Below, piece by piece: positions 16,077-24,612 of a stretch of DNA of 64,000 nucleotides (positions within the stretch are counted from its first letter, which is position 1; each line of letters opens with the position of its first letter). The DNA comes from an uncultured Oscillospiraceae bacterium. Lineage in GTDB: Bacteria > Bacillota > Clostridia > Oscillospirales > Oscillospiraceae. A program made the position numbers and the translations under genes. The stretch spans positions 46,403 to 110,402 of the forward strand of contig CAKTPO010000005.1 of assembly GCA_934591845.1 (NCBI GenBank). Reading direction: 5' to 3'. Below the pieces are notes generated by a model that had not been told where the DNA came from, made no database searches, and worked only from the letters and a program-made list of their open reading frames with translations.

Positions 16077-17201
16077 ATGAAAAAGAATAAACTGGGCCGC
16101 CCGGGTGTGATTCTTGGTGGTCTGCTCAGCTTCTGCGCCGTGTGTCTGGTGCTGGGGCTGCTGCTGTTGGTGCCCAGCGGAAAAACCAGAGTCACCGGCA
16201 AGAAAACCATCGATGCCGCTGGACAGTTTGGCACGGATCTCAACAATCTGCTCAGCGATGCCCTCTCCTCTGTTACCTCCGTTAAAAAACGGTACTGGAT
16301 CGCCGCCAACGCCGCCGCCCCGGTTCCGGACCAAAACTGCTACGGCACCGCCGAAGACCCCAAGGAACTGGCGGAGCTGATGGAAAAAGCCCAGGATGTT
16401 TTGGAGGGCCAGACCTTTTACTTTGACCCGGAAACCACGGAGATTCTGCCAGGCAGTCAGATCCACTATTACTATGACGAAACCATCCTGGCCGTTACCT
16501 GGAAAGAGGCCCACAAAAACATAGCCGTTACCTGTGCGGAAGTGAAGATCATGGATATTTCCCAGTTCCGCCGGTATCTGGCGGGCGAGGAATTCGGCTG
16601 CGGAAAGCTGATGCTCTCCTCGGAAATGGCCGAGGCCGCCCATGCGGTGGTGGGCTGCTCTGCGGATTTCTACGGCTTCCGGCCTGACGGCGTGATGATT
16701 CTGGACGGCACTGCCCTGCGGGCCAACCGGGCACTGCCGGACCTGTGCTTTATCAAGGACAACGGCGACATGCTGCTCTACCGGGGCAATGACTTTGCCT
16801 CTGTGGAATATGCCCAGAATTTTGCCGACGAAAATGACATTCTGTTCAGCTTCTCCTTTGGCCCTGTGCTGATCAAAGACGGGAAACGCTGCGAACGCTA
16901 CGACTATCCCATTGGGGAACTGGACCGGAATTATGCCCGGTCTGCGCTGAGCCAGCTGGGAAAGCTCCACTACCTCTACACCGCCTGCAACCGGGAACCA
17001 CCCTATGGCTACACCCCGGATATTGGAGAATTGACCACTATCCTCCTGGACATGGGCGTTCAGCAGTCCTACAACTTAGACGGCGGCCAGACCACCACCG
17101 TGGTCATGGACAACCAGGTGGTCAACACCGTCAACTACGGCAACCAGCGCAAAATCAGTGATATTCTCTATTTTGCCACCGCCAAACCCTCAGGAGGTTG
17201 A
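16077..17201 (+). CDS. Phosphodiester glycosidase (NAGPA-domain) membrane protein
   Basis: A 374-residue protein with one N-terminal membrane segment (GVILGGLLSFCAVCLVLGLLLLVP) and an outward NAGPA/DUF2233 domain. The domain shows YGFRPDGVMILDGTALRANRA, SFGPVLIKDGKR, LGKLHYLYTAC and TTILLDMGVQQSYNLDGGQTTTVVMDNQVVN, the last being the family signature. Such domains remove sugars from phosphodiester-linked glycans, for example on exopolysaccharide or teichoic acid; the substrate here is unknown. ATG at 16077 follows GGAG. It begins five bases after the lipoprotein gene and its stop codon is two bases before the next start, so the three genes form one operon. Confidence 0.85.
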   Translation: MKKNKLGRPGVILGGLLSFCAVCLVLGLLLLVPSGKTRVTGKKTIDAAGQFGTDLNNLLSDALSSVTSVKKRYWIAANAAAPVPDQNCYGTAEDPKELAELMEKAQDVLEGQTFYFDPETTEILPGSQIHYYYDETILAVTWKEAHKNIAVTCAEVKIMDISQFRRYLAGEEFGCGKLMLSSEMAEAAHAVVGCSADFYGFRPDGVMILDGTALRANRALPDLCFIKDNGDMLLYRGNDFASVEYAQNFADENDILFSFSFGPVLIKDGKRCERYDYPIGELDRNYARSALSQLGKLHYLYTACNREPPYGYTPDIGELTTILLDMGVQQSYNLDGGQTTTVVMDNQVVNTVNYGNQRKISDILYFATAKPSGG

Positions 17202-17203
17202 TT

Positions 17204-18211
17204 ATGGATACCATTGCTTTTCTGATTGGCCCCTACAGCATCTATTGGAGCACCGTGATGCTGGCCCTGGCCAGTGCCGTGGGGGTGCTGCTGTTCTGGT
17301 GCTTCTACCTGTGGGACGGTGCTGACCGGGCCGGGGCCTTCCTGCTGCCGCCCCTGGCGTTGGTGCTGGGCATTCTCGGCGGGCGGCTGGCCCACTGGTA
17401 TTTCCGGCCGGATGTCTACGGCGGCTTCCTGTCTGCCATGACGGACTACAGCATGGGGGGCTTTGCCCTGGTGGGCACCTTTCTGGGTGTCTTTCTGGCA
17501 GTGGTGCTCACGTCTCTACTGCACAAAGGCAAGACCTTGTTCCCTCTGCTGGATGCTGTGGCCCTGGCGGGCTGCGGGGCCATCAGCCTGGGGCGGCTGT
17601 CCTGCTTCTGCAATTCCCTGGACCGGGGCCAGACCGTAGCCCCCGGCGGCCTCTTTTCCAGTCTCCTGCTGAACCCCACCACCGGCTCTCAGGAATACCG
17701 TCTTGCCACGTTCCTGCTCCAATCCATTGTGGCTGCCCTGATTTTCCTGGGCCTGGCGGTGCTGTTCTTCTGGCAACGGGGCGAAAAACGTAAAAAGGAG
17801 GGCGACCTGTTTTTCCTGTTTTGCCTGTACTACGGCAGCACCCAGGCGGTGCTGGACTCCACCCGGTATGACTCCCTGTTTTTCCGCAGCAACGGCTTTA
17901 TCAGCGTGGTGCAGATCCTGGGCCTGCTGGCGGTGTTGGGAGTACTGCTGATTTTCACCCTGCGCTATTGCAAAACCGGCGGCTGGAAGCCGGGGATCCT
18001 CTGCTTCTGGGGCTGCAATTTGCTGCTGCTGTCTGTGGCCGGGTACATGGAATACTACGTCCAACGCCACAGCGGCGAGGCGGTCTTTGCCTACAGCCTC
18101 ATGTCCGCCGCCATGGCCCTGGTGCTCATTCTGGGAACCGCCCTCTGGGCCATCACCCGCAAACGGGAGATCCCCAGGAGTCTGCCTACCATTTATCCCA
18201 AAATACAGTGA
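17204..18211 (+). CDS. Lgt-like (prolipoprotein diacylglyceryl transferase family) membrane protein
   Basis: A 335-residue protein with about seven to eight membrane segments that aligns in outline with Lgt, which attaches diacylglycerol to lipoprotein cysteines. GILGGRLAHWYF, SMGGFALVGTFLG and ISLGRLSCFCNSLDRG match the Lgt arrangement. Key positions differ: the usual His-Gly-Gly is Met-Gly-Gly, and the GRxGNFxNxE signature reads GRLSCFCNSLDRG. It is therefore a divergent paralogue whose activity is uncertain. ATG at 17204 follows AGGAGG. Its position after a lipoprotein gene suggests a dedicated partner. Confidence 0.75.
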   Translation: MDTIAFLIGPYSIYWSTVMLALASAVGVLLFWCFYLWDGADRAGAFLLPPLALVLGILGGRLAHWYFRPDVYGGFLSAMTDYSMGGFALVGTFLGVFLAVVLTSLLHKGKTLFPLLDAVALAGCGAISLGRLSCFCNSLDRGQTVAPGGLFSSLLLNPTTGSQEYRLATFLLQSIVAALIFLGLAVLFFWQRGEKRKKEGDLFFLFCLYYGSTQAVLDSTRYDSLFFRSNGFISVVQILGLLAVLGVLLIFTLRYCKTGGWKPGILCFWGCNLLLLSVAGYMEYYVQRHSGEAVFAYSLMSAAMALVLILGTALWAITRKREIPRSLPTIYPKIQ

Positions 18212-18218
18212 TGTTTTC

Positions 18219-18248
18219 AAGAGCTTCCCCTGCGGGAGGCTCTTGTTT
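18219..18248 (+). terminator. Rho-independent terminator
   Basis: AAGAGCTTCCC pairs with GGGAGGCTCTT around CTGC and is followed by GTTTCGTT, a modest T-tract. It lies eight bases after the Lgt-like gene. Confidence 0.7.
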
Positions 18249-18267
18249 CGTTCATGGAACCATCTAA

Positions 18268-18421
18268 AATGTCATTCCGAGGAAAAGTTGACAGTTATTG
18301 GCGGTGCGTTCATCGTAATACCGTTTGCTTGAGACAGCTCAATATCCAAAACATGGCATCTGGTTTTACTGGAACGTCCGACCCTAAAAATTGTCAATTG
18401 TCCATTGTCAATTGTCAATTT
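18268..18421. repeat. Family A repeat block 4 (reduced)
   Basis: A short block with only part of the TGTCATTCCGAG module, TTGACAGTTATTGG, and a tandem AATTGTCAATTGTCC run. It seems to be a decayed or minimal form of the larger blocks. Confidence 0.7.
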
Positions 18422-18433
18422 AGATTTTCCCCC

Positions 18434-18462
18434 TTGTAACATGGGGAGAACTGTGGTAAAAT
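18434..18462 (+). promoter_or_regulatory. Sigma-A promoter of prfC
   Basis: TTGTAA (18434-18439) and TAAAAT (18457-18462) are separated by 17 bases, about 110 bases before prfC. Confidence 0.6.
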
Positions 18463-18501
18463 AAAGTGATTTATTGTAATTATCGACCTATGGAGGCTGT
18501 T

Positions 18502-18525
18502 ATGAACTACCGGATTCCCCATTAG
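18502..18525 (+). CDS. Putative seven-residue leader peptide upstream of prfC
   Basis: ATG at 18502 reads MNYRIPH and stops at TAG (18523-18525). TGGAGG lies five bases before the ATG, and the frame is inside the presumed prfC leader. The short frame ends 51 bases before the prfC start. A ribosome or release event here could influence prfC expression, but this may also be chance. Confidence 0.4.
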   Translation: MNYRIPH

Positions 18526-18576
18526 TCCTCTTTGGTGGAGCATCATACAAAATCTACTTTTACCAGGAGGAACCCT

Positions 18577-20169
18577 ATGTCTACTTTAGAAGAAGAAATC
18601 AAACGGCGCCGGACTTTTGCAATCATTTCTCACCCTGATGCCGGTAAAACCACTTTGACCGAAAAATTCCTGCTCTACGGCGGGGCCATTGCCCAGGCCG
18701 GTGTGGTCAAGGGCAAGAAGAATTCCCGGGCCGCCACCTCGGACTGGATGGAAATCGAGAAGCAGCGTGGTATTTCCGTTACCTCGTCTGTCATGCAGTT
18801 CCAGTATGAGGGGTTCTGCATCAACATTCTGGACACCCCGGGCCACCAGGACTTTTCCGAGGATACCTACCGTACCCTGATGGCGGCGGACTCTGCCGTC
18901 ATGGTCATTGACGGGGCCAAGGGCGTGGAGCCCCAGACCCGGAAGCTCTTTAAGGTCTGCGCCATGCGGCACATTCCCATTTTCACCTTTATCAACAAAA
19001 TGGACCGGGAGGCCCGTGACCCCTTTGATTTGCTGGACGAGCTGGAACGGGAGCTGGGTATTGAGACCTACGCCATGAACTGGCCCATTGGCTCCGGCAA
19101 GGACTTCCAGGGCGTGTATGACCGGGAAAACAGCCAGCTGCTGTTCTTCTCCGGGGTTTCCGGAAAAAACAAGGCCGGAAAACAGGCCGTTGACCTGTAC
19201 GATGCGGAAGTGGCCCGGCTGCTGGACTCCGAAACCAAGCACCGGCAGCTTATTGACGATGTGGAGCTGCTCTCTGCCGGACGGGAGCTGGATCTGGAAG
19301 AAGTGCGCCAGGGCCGTTTAAGCCCCGTGTTCTTTGGCTCTGCTCTAACGAACTTCGGCATTGAGCCGTTCCTGGAATCTTTCCTGAAAATGACCCCGCC
19401 CCCTCTGGCCCGGGTGGCGGACTGCGGTACCATTGACCCTTTCAGCCAGGATTTTTCCGCTTTCGTCTTCAAAATCCAGGCCAATATGAACAAGGCCCAC
19501 CGGGATCGGCTGGCCTTTATGCGCATCTGCTCCGGCAAGTTCCAGAGAGACGCGGAATACTACCATATGCAGGGCGGCCGGAAAATGCGGCTGAGCCAGC
19601 CCCAGCAGATGATGGCCGCCGAACGGGAAATCGTAGAGGAGGCCTACGCCGGTGACGTGATCGGCGTGTTTGACCCGGGCATTTTCTCCATTGGCGACAC
19701 CATTACCGTACCGGGGAAGAAATTCCTCTACTCCGGCATCCCCACCTTTGCCCCGGAGCATTTCTGCCGGGTCTCTGCCAAGGATTCCATGAAGCGCAAG
19801 CAGTTTGTAAAAGGCACCGAGCAGATCGCCCAGGAGGGTGCCATTCAGATTTTCAAGGTACCCAACTCCGGTATGGAGGAAGTCATCGTGGGCGTTGTGG
19901 GTACATTGCAGTTTGATGTCTTCCAGTACCGGATGAAGAACGAGTACGGCGTGGATCTGCGGATGGAGGGCCTGCCCTATGAGGAGATCCGCCTGATCGA
20001 CAGCTACCCCGGAGACCTGACGGACTTGAACCTGGGCAGCGATGCAGAGCTGCTGGAAGACTACAAGGGCCGCAATCTCCTGGTCTTTACAAGCTTTTGG
20101 GCCATCGACTTTACCTGCCGCCGGAATCCGGGACTACAGGTAAAGGAAATCGTTGTATCGGAAGGATAA
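18577..20169 (+). CDS. prfC: Peptide chain release factor 3
   Basis: A translational GTPase that removes RF1/RF2 from the ribosome after termination. The 530-residue protein has a P-loop SHPDAGKTT at 18-26, DTPGHQDFSEDTYRTL (G3), NKMDREARDP (G4), the RF3-specific RGISVTSSVMQF and the C-terminal domain III segment NPGLQVKEIVVSEG. ATG at 18577 follows AGGAGG by six bases; an earlier in-frame start has no such site. It leads a tight run of housekeeping genes: the next start codon is five bases after its stop. Confidence 0.96.
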   Translation: MSTLEEEIKRRRTFAIISHPDAGKTTLTEKFLLYGGAIAQAGVVKGKKNSRAATSDWMEIEKQRGISVTSSVMQFQYEGFCINILDTPGHQDFSEDTYRTLMAADSAVMVIDGAKGVEPQTRKLFKVCAMRHIPIFTFINKMDREARDPFDLLDELERELGIETYAMNWPIGSGKDFQGVYDRENSQLLFFSGVSGKNKAGKQAVDLYDAEVARLLDSETKHRQLIDDVELLSAGRELDLEEVRQGRLSPVFFGSALTNFGIEPFLESFLKMTPPPLARVADCGTIDPFSQDFSAFVFKIQANMNKAHRDRLAFMRICSGKFQRDAEYYHMQGGRKMRLSQPQQMMAAEREIVEEAYAGDVIGVFDPGIFSIGDTITVPGKKFLYSGIPTFAPEHFCRVSAKDSMKRKQFVKGTEQIAQEGAIQIFKVPNSGMEEVIVGVVGTLQFDVFQYRMKNEYGVDLRMEGLPYEEIRLIDSYPGDLTDLNLGSDAELLEDYKGRNLLVFTSFWAIDFTCRRNPGLQVKEIVVSEG

Positions 20170-20173
20170 GGAT

Positions 20174-20740
20174 ATGGACTTTTGGGGTCATCTGAAAACC
20201 GTCACCCACCATCGGTTTCTCGTATTACAGGGCTGCTTTCGGGTGGGACTATACTATCAGGGCCTGACCCACGACCTTTCCAAGTTTTCCCCCACGGAGT
20301 TCCGGGAGGGCATCAAGTATTACCAGGGTTACCGCAGCCCCAACGCCCGGGAACGGGAGGAAAAGGGCTACAGCCTGGCCTGGATGCACCACAAGGGCCG
20401 CAACCGCCACCACTATGAATACTGGACGGATTTGAGTCCCCGAACCCTTCGCTATGAGCCGGTGCAGATGCCCCGACGGTATCTGGTGGAAATGGTCATG
20501 GACCGGCGGGCCGCCTCCATGACCTATCAGGGGGACAAATACACCGATGCTTCCCCCTACCTCTACTTTGAAAGAAGCCGGGAGCGGCTGCTGATGCACC
20601 CGGAAACGGAGCGGGAACTTTGCTTCCTGCTGAAAATGCTGCGGGACCAGGGTGAAAAAGAGACCTTCCGCTACATAAAAAAGTCCGTGCTTCAAAACAA
20701 GCCCTTTCCCTGGGAAATGAACGTCACCGAAGGAGTCTGA
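20174..20740 (+). CDS. DUF5662 family protein
   Basis: A 188-residue protein of the DUF5662 type, found in Firmicutes genomes and some phages. LKTVTHHRFLVLQGCFRVGLYYQGLTHDLSKFSPTEF, followed by RSPNAREREEKGYSLAWMHHKGRNRHHYEYW, places several His, Asp and Glu residues in helices. This looks like a metal site of the HD-like kind (THHR, HDLSK, HHKGRNRHH), but the reaction is unknown. ATG at 20174 follows GAAGGA, five bases after prfC; dtd starts two bases after its stop, so it is translated within the same unit. Confidence 0.8.
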   Translation: MDFWGHLKTVTHHRFLVLQGCFRVGLYYQGLTHDLSKFSPTEFREGIKYYQGYRSPNAREREEKGYSLAWMHHKGRNRHHYEYWTDLSPRTLRYEPVQMPRRYLVEMVMDRRAASMTYQGDKYTDASPYLYFERSRERLLMHPETERELCFLLKMLRDQGEKETFRYIKKSVLQNKPFPWEMNVTEGV

Positions 20741-20742
20741 CC

Positions 20743-21210
20743 ATGCGTGCTGTTTTAACGAGAGTCAAATACGCCTCCGTCACCATTGACGGGGAAGTCA
20801 CCGGGAAAATCGGACCCGGATTTCTGATTCTGCTGGGAGTCGGCCCGGAGGATACAGAGGAATGCGCCAAGGTTTTGGCGGAAAAAGCCCTGAGTCTCCG
20901 GGTTTTTGAGGACGAAAACGGGAAAATGAATCTGGGGCTGGATGCCGTAAACGGTCAGGTGCTGGTAGTCAGCCAGTTCACCCTCTACGGCAATTGCCGC
21001 AAGGGCCGCCGCCCCAGCTTCACGGAGGCTGCCCCGCCGGAGCTGGGAAACCGGCTGTATGAGGAATTTTTGAGCCAGTGTGCCCGGCTGGGCTATCCTC
21101 CCCAGCATGGGCAGTTTGGGGCGGACATGAAGGTGGAATCCCTGAATGATGGCCCCATCACCCTGATTCTGGACACCGACCAGCTGATGAACACCCCCCG
21201 CCGGGGTTAA
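20743..21210 (+). CDS. dtd: D-aminoacyl-tRNA deacylase
   Basis: Hydrolyses D-amino acids from mischarged tRNA. The 155-residue protein has MRAVLTRVKYASVTIDGEVTGKIGPGFLILLGV at the start, the catalytic-pocket SQFTLYGNCRKGRRPSFTEAA and the Gly-cisPro motif in ESLNDGPITLILDT. Length and motifs match DTD throughout. It lies between DUF5662 and the MBL hydrolase with gaps of two and ten bases. Confidence 0.96.
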   Translation: MRAVLTRVKYASVTIDGEVTGKIGPGFLILLGVGPEDTEECAKVLAEKALSLRVFEDENGKMNLGLDAVNGQVLVVSQFTLYGNCRKGRRPSFTEAAPPELGNRLYEEFLSQCARLGYPPQHGQFGADMKVESLNDGPITLILDTDQLMNTPRRG

Positions 21211-21220
21211 GGAGGCCCAT

Positions 21221-21808
21221 ATGCTGCAAATTCACACCCTCCCTCTGGGAGACTATCAAACCAACTGCTACATCCTCCATCAGGAGGGAAACCGGGACTG
21301 CGTGGTCATCGACCCGGGCTATGAGCCGGAAATCATTTTAAGCCATCTTTCCGAAAAGGGACTGACCCTCCAGGCCATTCTGCTGACCCACGGCCATTTT
21401 GACCATGTGGGGGCCGTCCGGGAACTGGCGGCCCAGACCGACTGCCAGGTCTACTTAAATCCCAAGGAGCTGGCCATGCCCCCCATGCTGACGGCAGGCC
21501 CCCTGTATTACACCCACACCTACGGCGAGGGTGACCGGCTGGACATTGCCGGTATCTCTTTCCGGGTGCTGGAGACCCCGGGCCACACCCCGGGCTCCGT
21601 GTGCCTGATAACCGATAACAACCTCTTTAGCGGCGACACCCTGTTCCGGGGCTCCTGCGGCAGAACGGACCTGCCCTGCGGAGATCACCGGGCCATGACC
21701 GAATCCCTGAAACGTCTGGCCGCCCTCCGGGAGGACTACAACGTTTACCCAGGCCACGGCAGCAACACCACCCTGGCCCGGGAACAGAAAACCAATCCCT
21801 ATCTGTAA
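21221..21808 (+). CDS. MBL-fold metallohydrolase (glyoxalase II-like, YqgX type)
   Basis: A 195-residue zinc hydrolase of the metallo-beta-lactamase fold. The metal motif THGHFDH spans residues 56-62. TPGHTPGSVCL, SGDTLF and VYPGHGSNTTLAREQKTNPYL follow, as in short glyoxalase II-like proteins. The natural substrate is probably a thioester, but this is not established for the subfamily. It follows dtd by ten bases with GGAGG. Confidence 0.9.
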   Translation: MLQIHTLPLGDYQTNCYILHQEGNRDCVVIDPGYEPEIILSHLSEKGLTLQAILLTHGHFDHVGAVRELAAQTDCQVYLNPKELAMPPMLTAGPLYYTHTYGEGDRLDIAGISFRVLETPGHTPGSVCLITDNNLFSGDTLFRGSCGRTDLPCGDHRAMTESLKRLAALREDYNVYPGHGSNTTLAREQKTNPYL

Positions 21809-21819
21809 AGGATATGCCT

Positions 21820-23265
21820 ATGAATCTCACCCTTTCCGGTCACGAGGACCGTTACGCCGTGGAGCAGCTGCTGCTGTCGCTGTTTCCTGAGGGTGCGGAG
21901 CTGGAAGCCAGATCCACCCTGCACCGTGGCCCCACCTGGCTCACCGCCACGGCGGAGATCACCCTTGGGGGCCAGACCCACCGGGCCAGCCGCCGTCTGA
22001 AAGCGGACAGCGAAACCGTCCGCCTGCGCAGACAGATTTTGCAGCAGAGTATTTATCTGGCGGCCTTGCCTCTGCTTCCCGCCGTCCCCGCCTGGGGGGC
22101 CTTGGCAGGGGTGCGGCCCACCAAGCTGACCACCCGGCATCTTTTAGAGGGCGGCAGCCCCAAAAGTGCGGAAAAGAAACTGCAAAACACCTATTTTGTC
22201 ACCCAGCAGCGGCGGCATCTGGCGGTGGACTGCTCTGTTTCCACGGTGGAAGCCATCAAGAAAACGGACTCCCAGGACCTGTCCCTCTACATCGGTATCC
22301 CTTTCTGCCCCACCCGCTGTGCCTATTGCAGCTTTGTAAGCCGCAGTGTGGGGAAGAAAACCGAGCTGTTGGAGCCGTATCTACAGACCCTTTTGCGGGA
22401 AATCGAATACACCGGAAAGCTCCTGGAAAAATCCGGCTACCACATCCGCAGCCTCTACATCGGCGGCGGCACCCCCACCACCCTGTCCAGCCCTCAGATG
22501 GCAAGACTTTTAGATGCCATTCACGAACATCTGGATTTGAGCCGCTGCCTGGAATTTACGGTGGAGGGCGGGCGGCCTGATACCCTGGACGCCGAGAAAC
22601 TGCAAACCATTTTCGCCCACGGAGCAGACCGCATGAGCATCAACCCCCAGAGCATGGTGGATGAAGTACTGCGGGCCTCCGGCCGGCCCCACCGGGCAGA
22701 GGACATTCTGCGCTCCTATGGTGAGGCCCAGGCTGCCGGGTTCCGGGACATCAATATGGATTTGATTGCCGGACTGCCGGGAGACAGCTTTGCGGGCTTC
22801 CGCCACAGCCTGGACACGGTGGCGGCCCTGAACCCCTCCAACATCACCGTCCACACCCTGGCCCTGAAAAAGGGGGCGGACCTGTTTGAGCATCGGGAGA
22901 ACCTGCCCTCTCAGGAGGAGGTCACCCGGATGGTGGACTACGCCGAGGAGACTCTCAGAAATCTTCATTACAAGCCCTACTATCTCTACCGTCAGAAATA
23001 CATGTCCGGCTCCTTTGAAAACGTGGGTTGGAGCCGGGATGGCCGGGACTGCCTGTATAATATCTACATGATGGAGGAAGTGCATACCGTCCTGTCTCTG
23101 GGGGGCGGCGGCATGACCAAGGTGAATCTGCCGGACGGCAAGCTCACCCGGTTCCACAACCCCAAGTTCCCGGAACAGTACATTCAGCAATTTGACAGCG
23201 TTCTGCGGCAAAAGGAAGAAATCTTCCGGCTGCTGGAAGGCCTGAACAGCACAAAACCAGCGTAA
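21820..23265 (+). CDS. hemZ: Coproporphyrinogen dehydrogenase HemZ (radical SAM)
   Basis: Oxygen-independent coproporphyrinogen III oxidase-like radical SAM enzyme of the HemZ branch. Cys163, Cys167 and Cys170 in PFCPTRCAYCSF bind the 4Fe-4S cluster. YIGGGTPTTLS, TVEGGRPDTLDAEKL and the C-terminal HemN-like region are present, and the 160-residue N-terminal extension is the HemZ type. ATG at 21820 fits AAAGGA at seven bases; ATG at 21814 is only one base away from it. No other heme genes are in view, so a role in heme making is not proven here. Confidence 0.88.
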   Translation: MNLTLSGHEDRYAVEQLLLSLFPEGAELEARSTLHRGPTWLTATAEITLGGQTHRASRRLKADSETVRLRRQILQQSIYLAALPLLPAVPAWGALAGVRPTKLTTRHLLEGGSPKSAEKKLQNTYFVTQQRRHLAVDCSVSTVEAIKKTDSQDLSLYIGIPFCPTRCAYCSFVSRSVGKKTELLEPYLQTLLREIEYTGKLLEKSGYHIRSLYIGGGTPTTLSSPQMARLLDAIHEHLDLSRCLEFTVEGGRPDTLDAEKLQTIFAHGADRMSINPQSMVDEVLRASGRPHRAEDILRSYGEAQAAGFRDINMDLIAGLPGDSFAGFRHSLDTVAALNPSNITVHTLALKKGADLFEHRENLPSQEEVTRMVDYAEETLRNLHYKPYYLYRQKYMSGSFENVGWSRDGRDCLYNIYMMEEVHTVLSLGGGGMTKVNLPDGKLTRFHNPKFPEQYIQQFDSVLRQKEEIFRLLEGLNSTKPA

Positions 23266-23283
23266 AGCGAAAGGAAGGATACC

Positions 23284-24612
23284 TTGGATACCTTAATTAC
23301 CAACGTCACCGCCGTGACCATGACCCCGGGGGCGGAAGTGCTTTTTGGGGTGAACATCGGCATTACCGACGGAAAAATTGAGTTTATTTCCAAAAAAGTG
23401 CCGGAGGAGCTGCCCCAGACCATTATCGAGGGCACCGGCATGGTGGCCATGCCGGGTCTTATTAACTGCCATACCCATCTGGCGACCTCTGTGCTGCGGT
23501 GCTTTACCGACGACTTGAGCAACAAAGAGGCCCTGGAAGCCTTGCTTCAAAAGGAGGCCCGGATGGACTCCCGCAGTGCCAAGGCCGCAGCCACCCTCTC
23601 CATTGCCGAGTGTCTGCGCTTCGGCGTGACCTCCGTATCAGACCTCTATTACTACCCGGATGCCACCGCCAAGGCCGTGGCAGAAACCGGCATCAAGGCA
23701 AATCTTGCCTTATCCGCCTATCGCTTCGTGGATGCGTGCGAGGAATTTGACTTTGAAACCGACGAGCAGTGCCGGGAATTCCAGCGGGTGGTGGACAAGT
23801 GGCACGGCTTTGACAATGGCCGTATCAAAATCGATGCCGGGATCTACTCGGAGTACACCAGCAACTACCCTCTCTGGGAAGCCCTGGCGGGCTATGCCAG
23901 TGAAAAGGGTCTGGGCATGCAGCTGCACCTGAGCGAAAGCCAGAACGAGGTGGATTCCTGCCTGGACCGCACCGGCATGACCCCCGGGGAGCTTCTCAGC
24001 TGCCACCGGCTCTTTGCCGTCCCTGCCACTGCCGCAGGCTGCGGGTATCTGACCCCGGAGGAGGCGAAAATGCTGGGCAAAAAGCATGCCTCTGCCGTGG
24101 CCCTGCCTCTGTCCGCCGCCAAAAACGGTCAGCACTGCGCCTCCATCACGGACCTGGTTAAAGCCGGGATGAACGTGGCCCTGGGTACTGACGGGGCCAT
24201 TCAGGCGGGCAACCTGGATTTGTTTGAAGTGATGCGGGGTGCTGCCATGTCCGTCCGGGCAGAAAAGGGCGACCCTGCTGCCCTGCCCAGCTCTGCCGCC
24301 CTGATGATGGCCACCTTCTGCGGTGCCCAGGCCCAGGGCCGGGGGCTGGAATGCGGCATGCTGAAAGAGGGATATGATGCCGACCTGGTACTCATCGATT
24401 TCTCCGCCCCCCACCTGATGCCCTGTCACAACGTCATCACCGGCCTTGTCTATGCCGCCAAGGGCGGGGACGTGGCCATGACCATGGTCCGGGGCAAGAT
24501 CCTCTACCAGAACGGCAAATTCCCCACCATTGACTTAAACGCCGTTATTGAGGAACTGACCACCTATGCCATTCCCAAGCTTTTCGCCAAGGAGGAATCC
24601 GGCAATGGCTGA
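23284..24612 (+). CDS. Amidohydrolase, MtaD/5'-methylthioadenosine deaminase-like, with an altered catalytic site
   Basis: A 442-residue metal-dependent amidohydrolase. The metal ligands His63 and His65 (NCHTHL), His214 with Glu217 (LHLSES) and Asp302 (GTDGA) match methylthioadenosine/adenosylhomocysteine deaminases. The catalytic His of the usual AHxxxL is a Gly here (AAGCGYL at 249-255), and HNPxSNxK reads ALPLSAAKNG. Substrate and even activity are therefore uncertain. A TTG start at 23284 follows AAGGAAGG. The last eight bases overlap the flippase gene. Confidence 0.8.
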   Translation: MDTLITNVTAVTMTPGAEVLFGVNIGITDGKIEFISKKVPEELPQTIIEGTGMVAMPGLINCHTHLATSVLRCFTDDLSNKEALEALLQKEARMDSRSAKAAATLSIAECLRFGVTSVSDLYYYPDATAKAVAETGIKANLALSAYRFVDACEEFDFETDEQCREFQRVVDKWHGFDNGRIKIDAGIYSEYTSNYPLWEALAGYASEKGLGMQLHLSESQNEVDSCLDRTGMTPGELLSCHRLFAVPATAAGCGYLTPEEAKMLGKKHASAVALPLSAAKNGQHCASITDLVKAGMNVALGTDGAIQAGNLDLFEVMRGAAMSVRAEKGDPAALPSSAALMMATFCGAQAQGRGLECGMLKEGYDADLVLIDFSAPHLMPCHNVITGLVYAAKGGDVAMTMVRGKILYQNGKFPTIDLNAVIEELTTYAIPKLFAKEESGNG

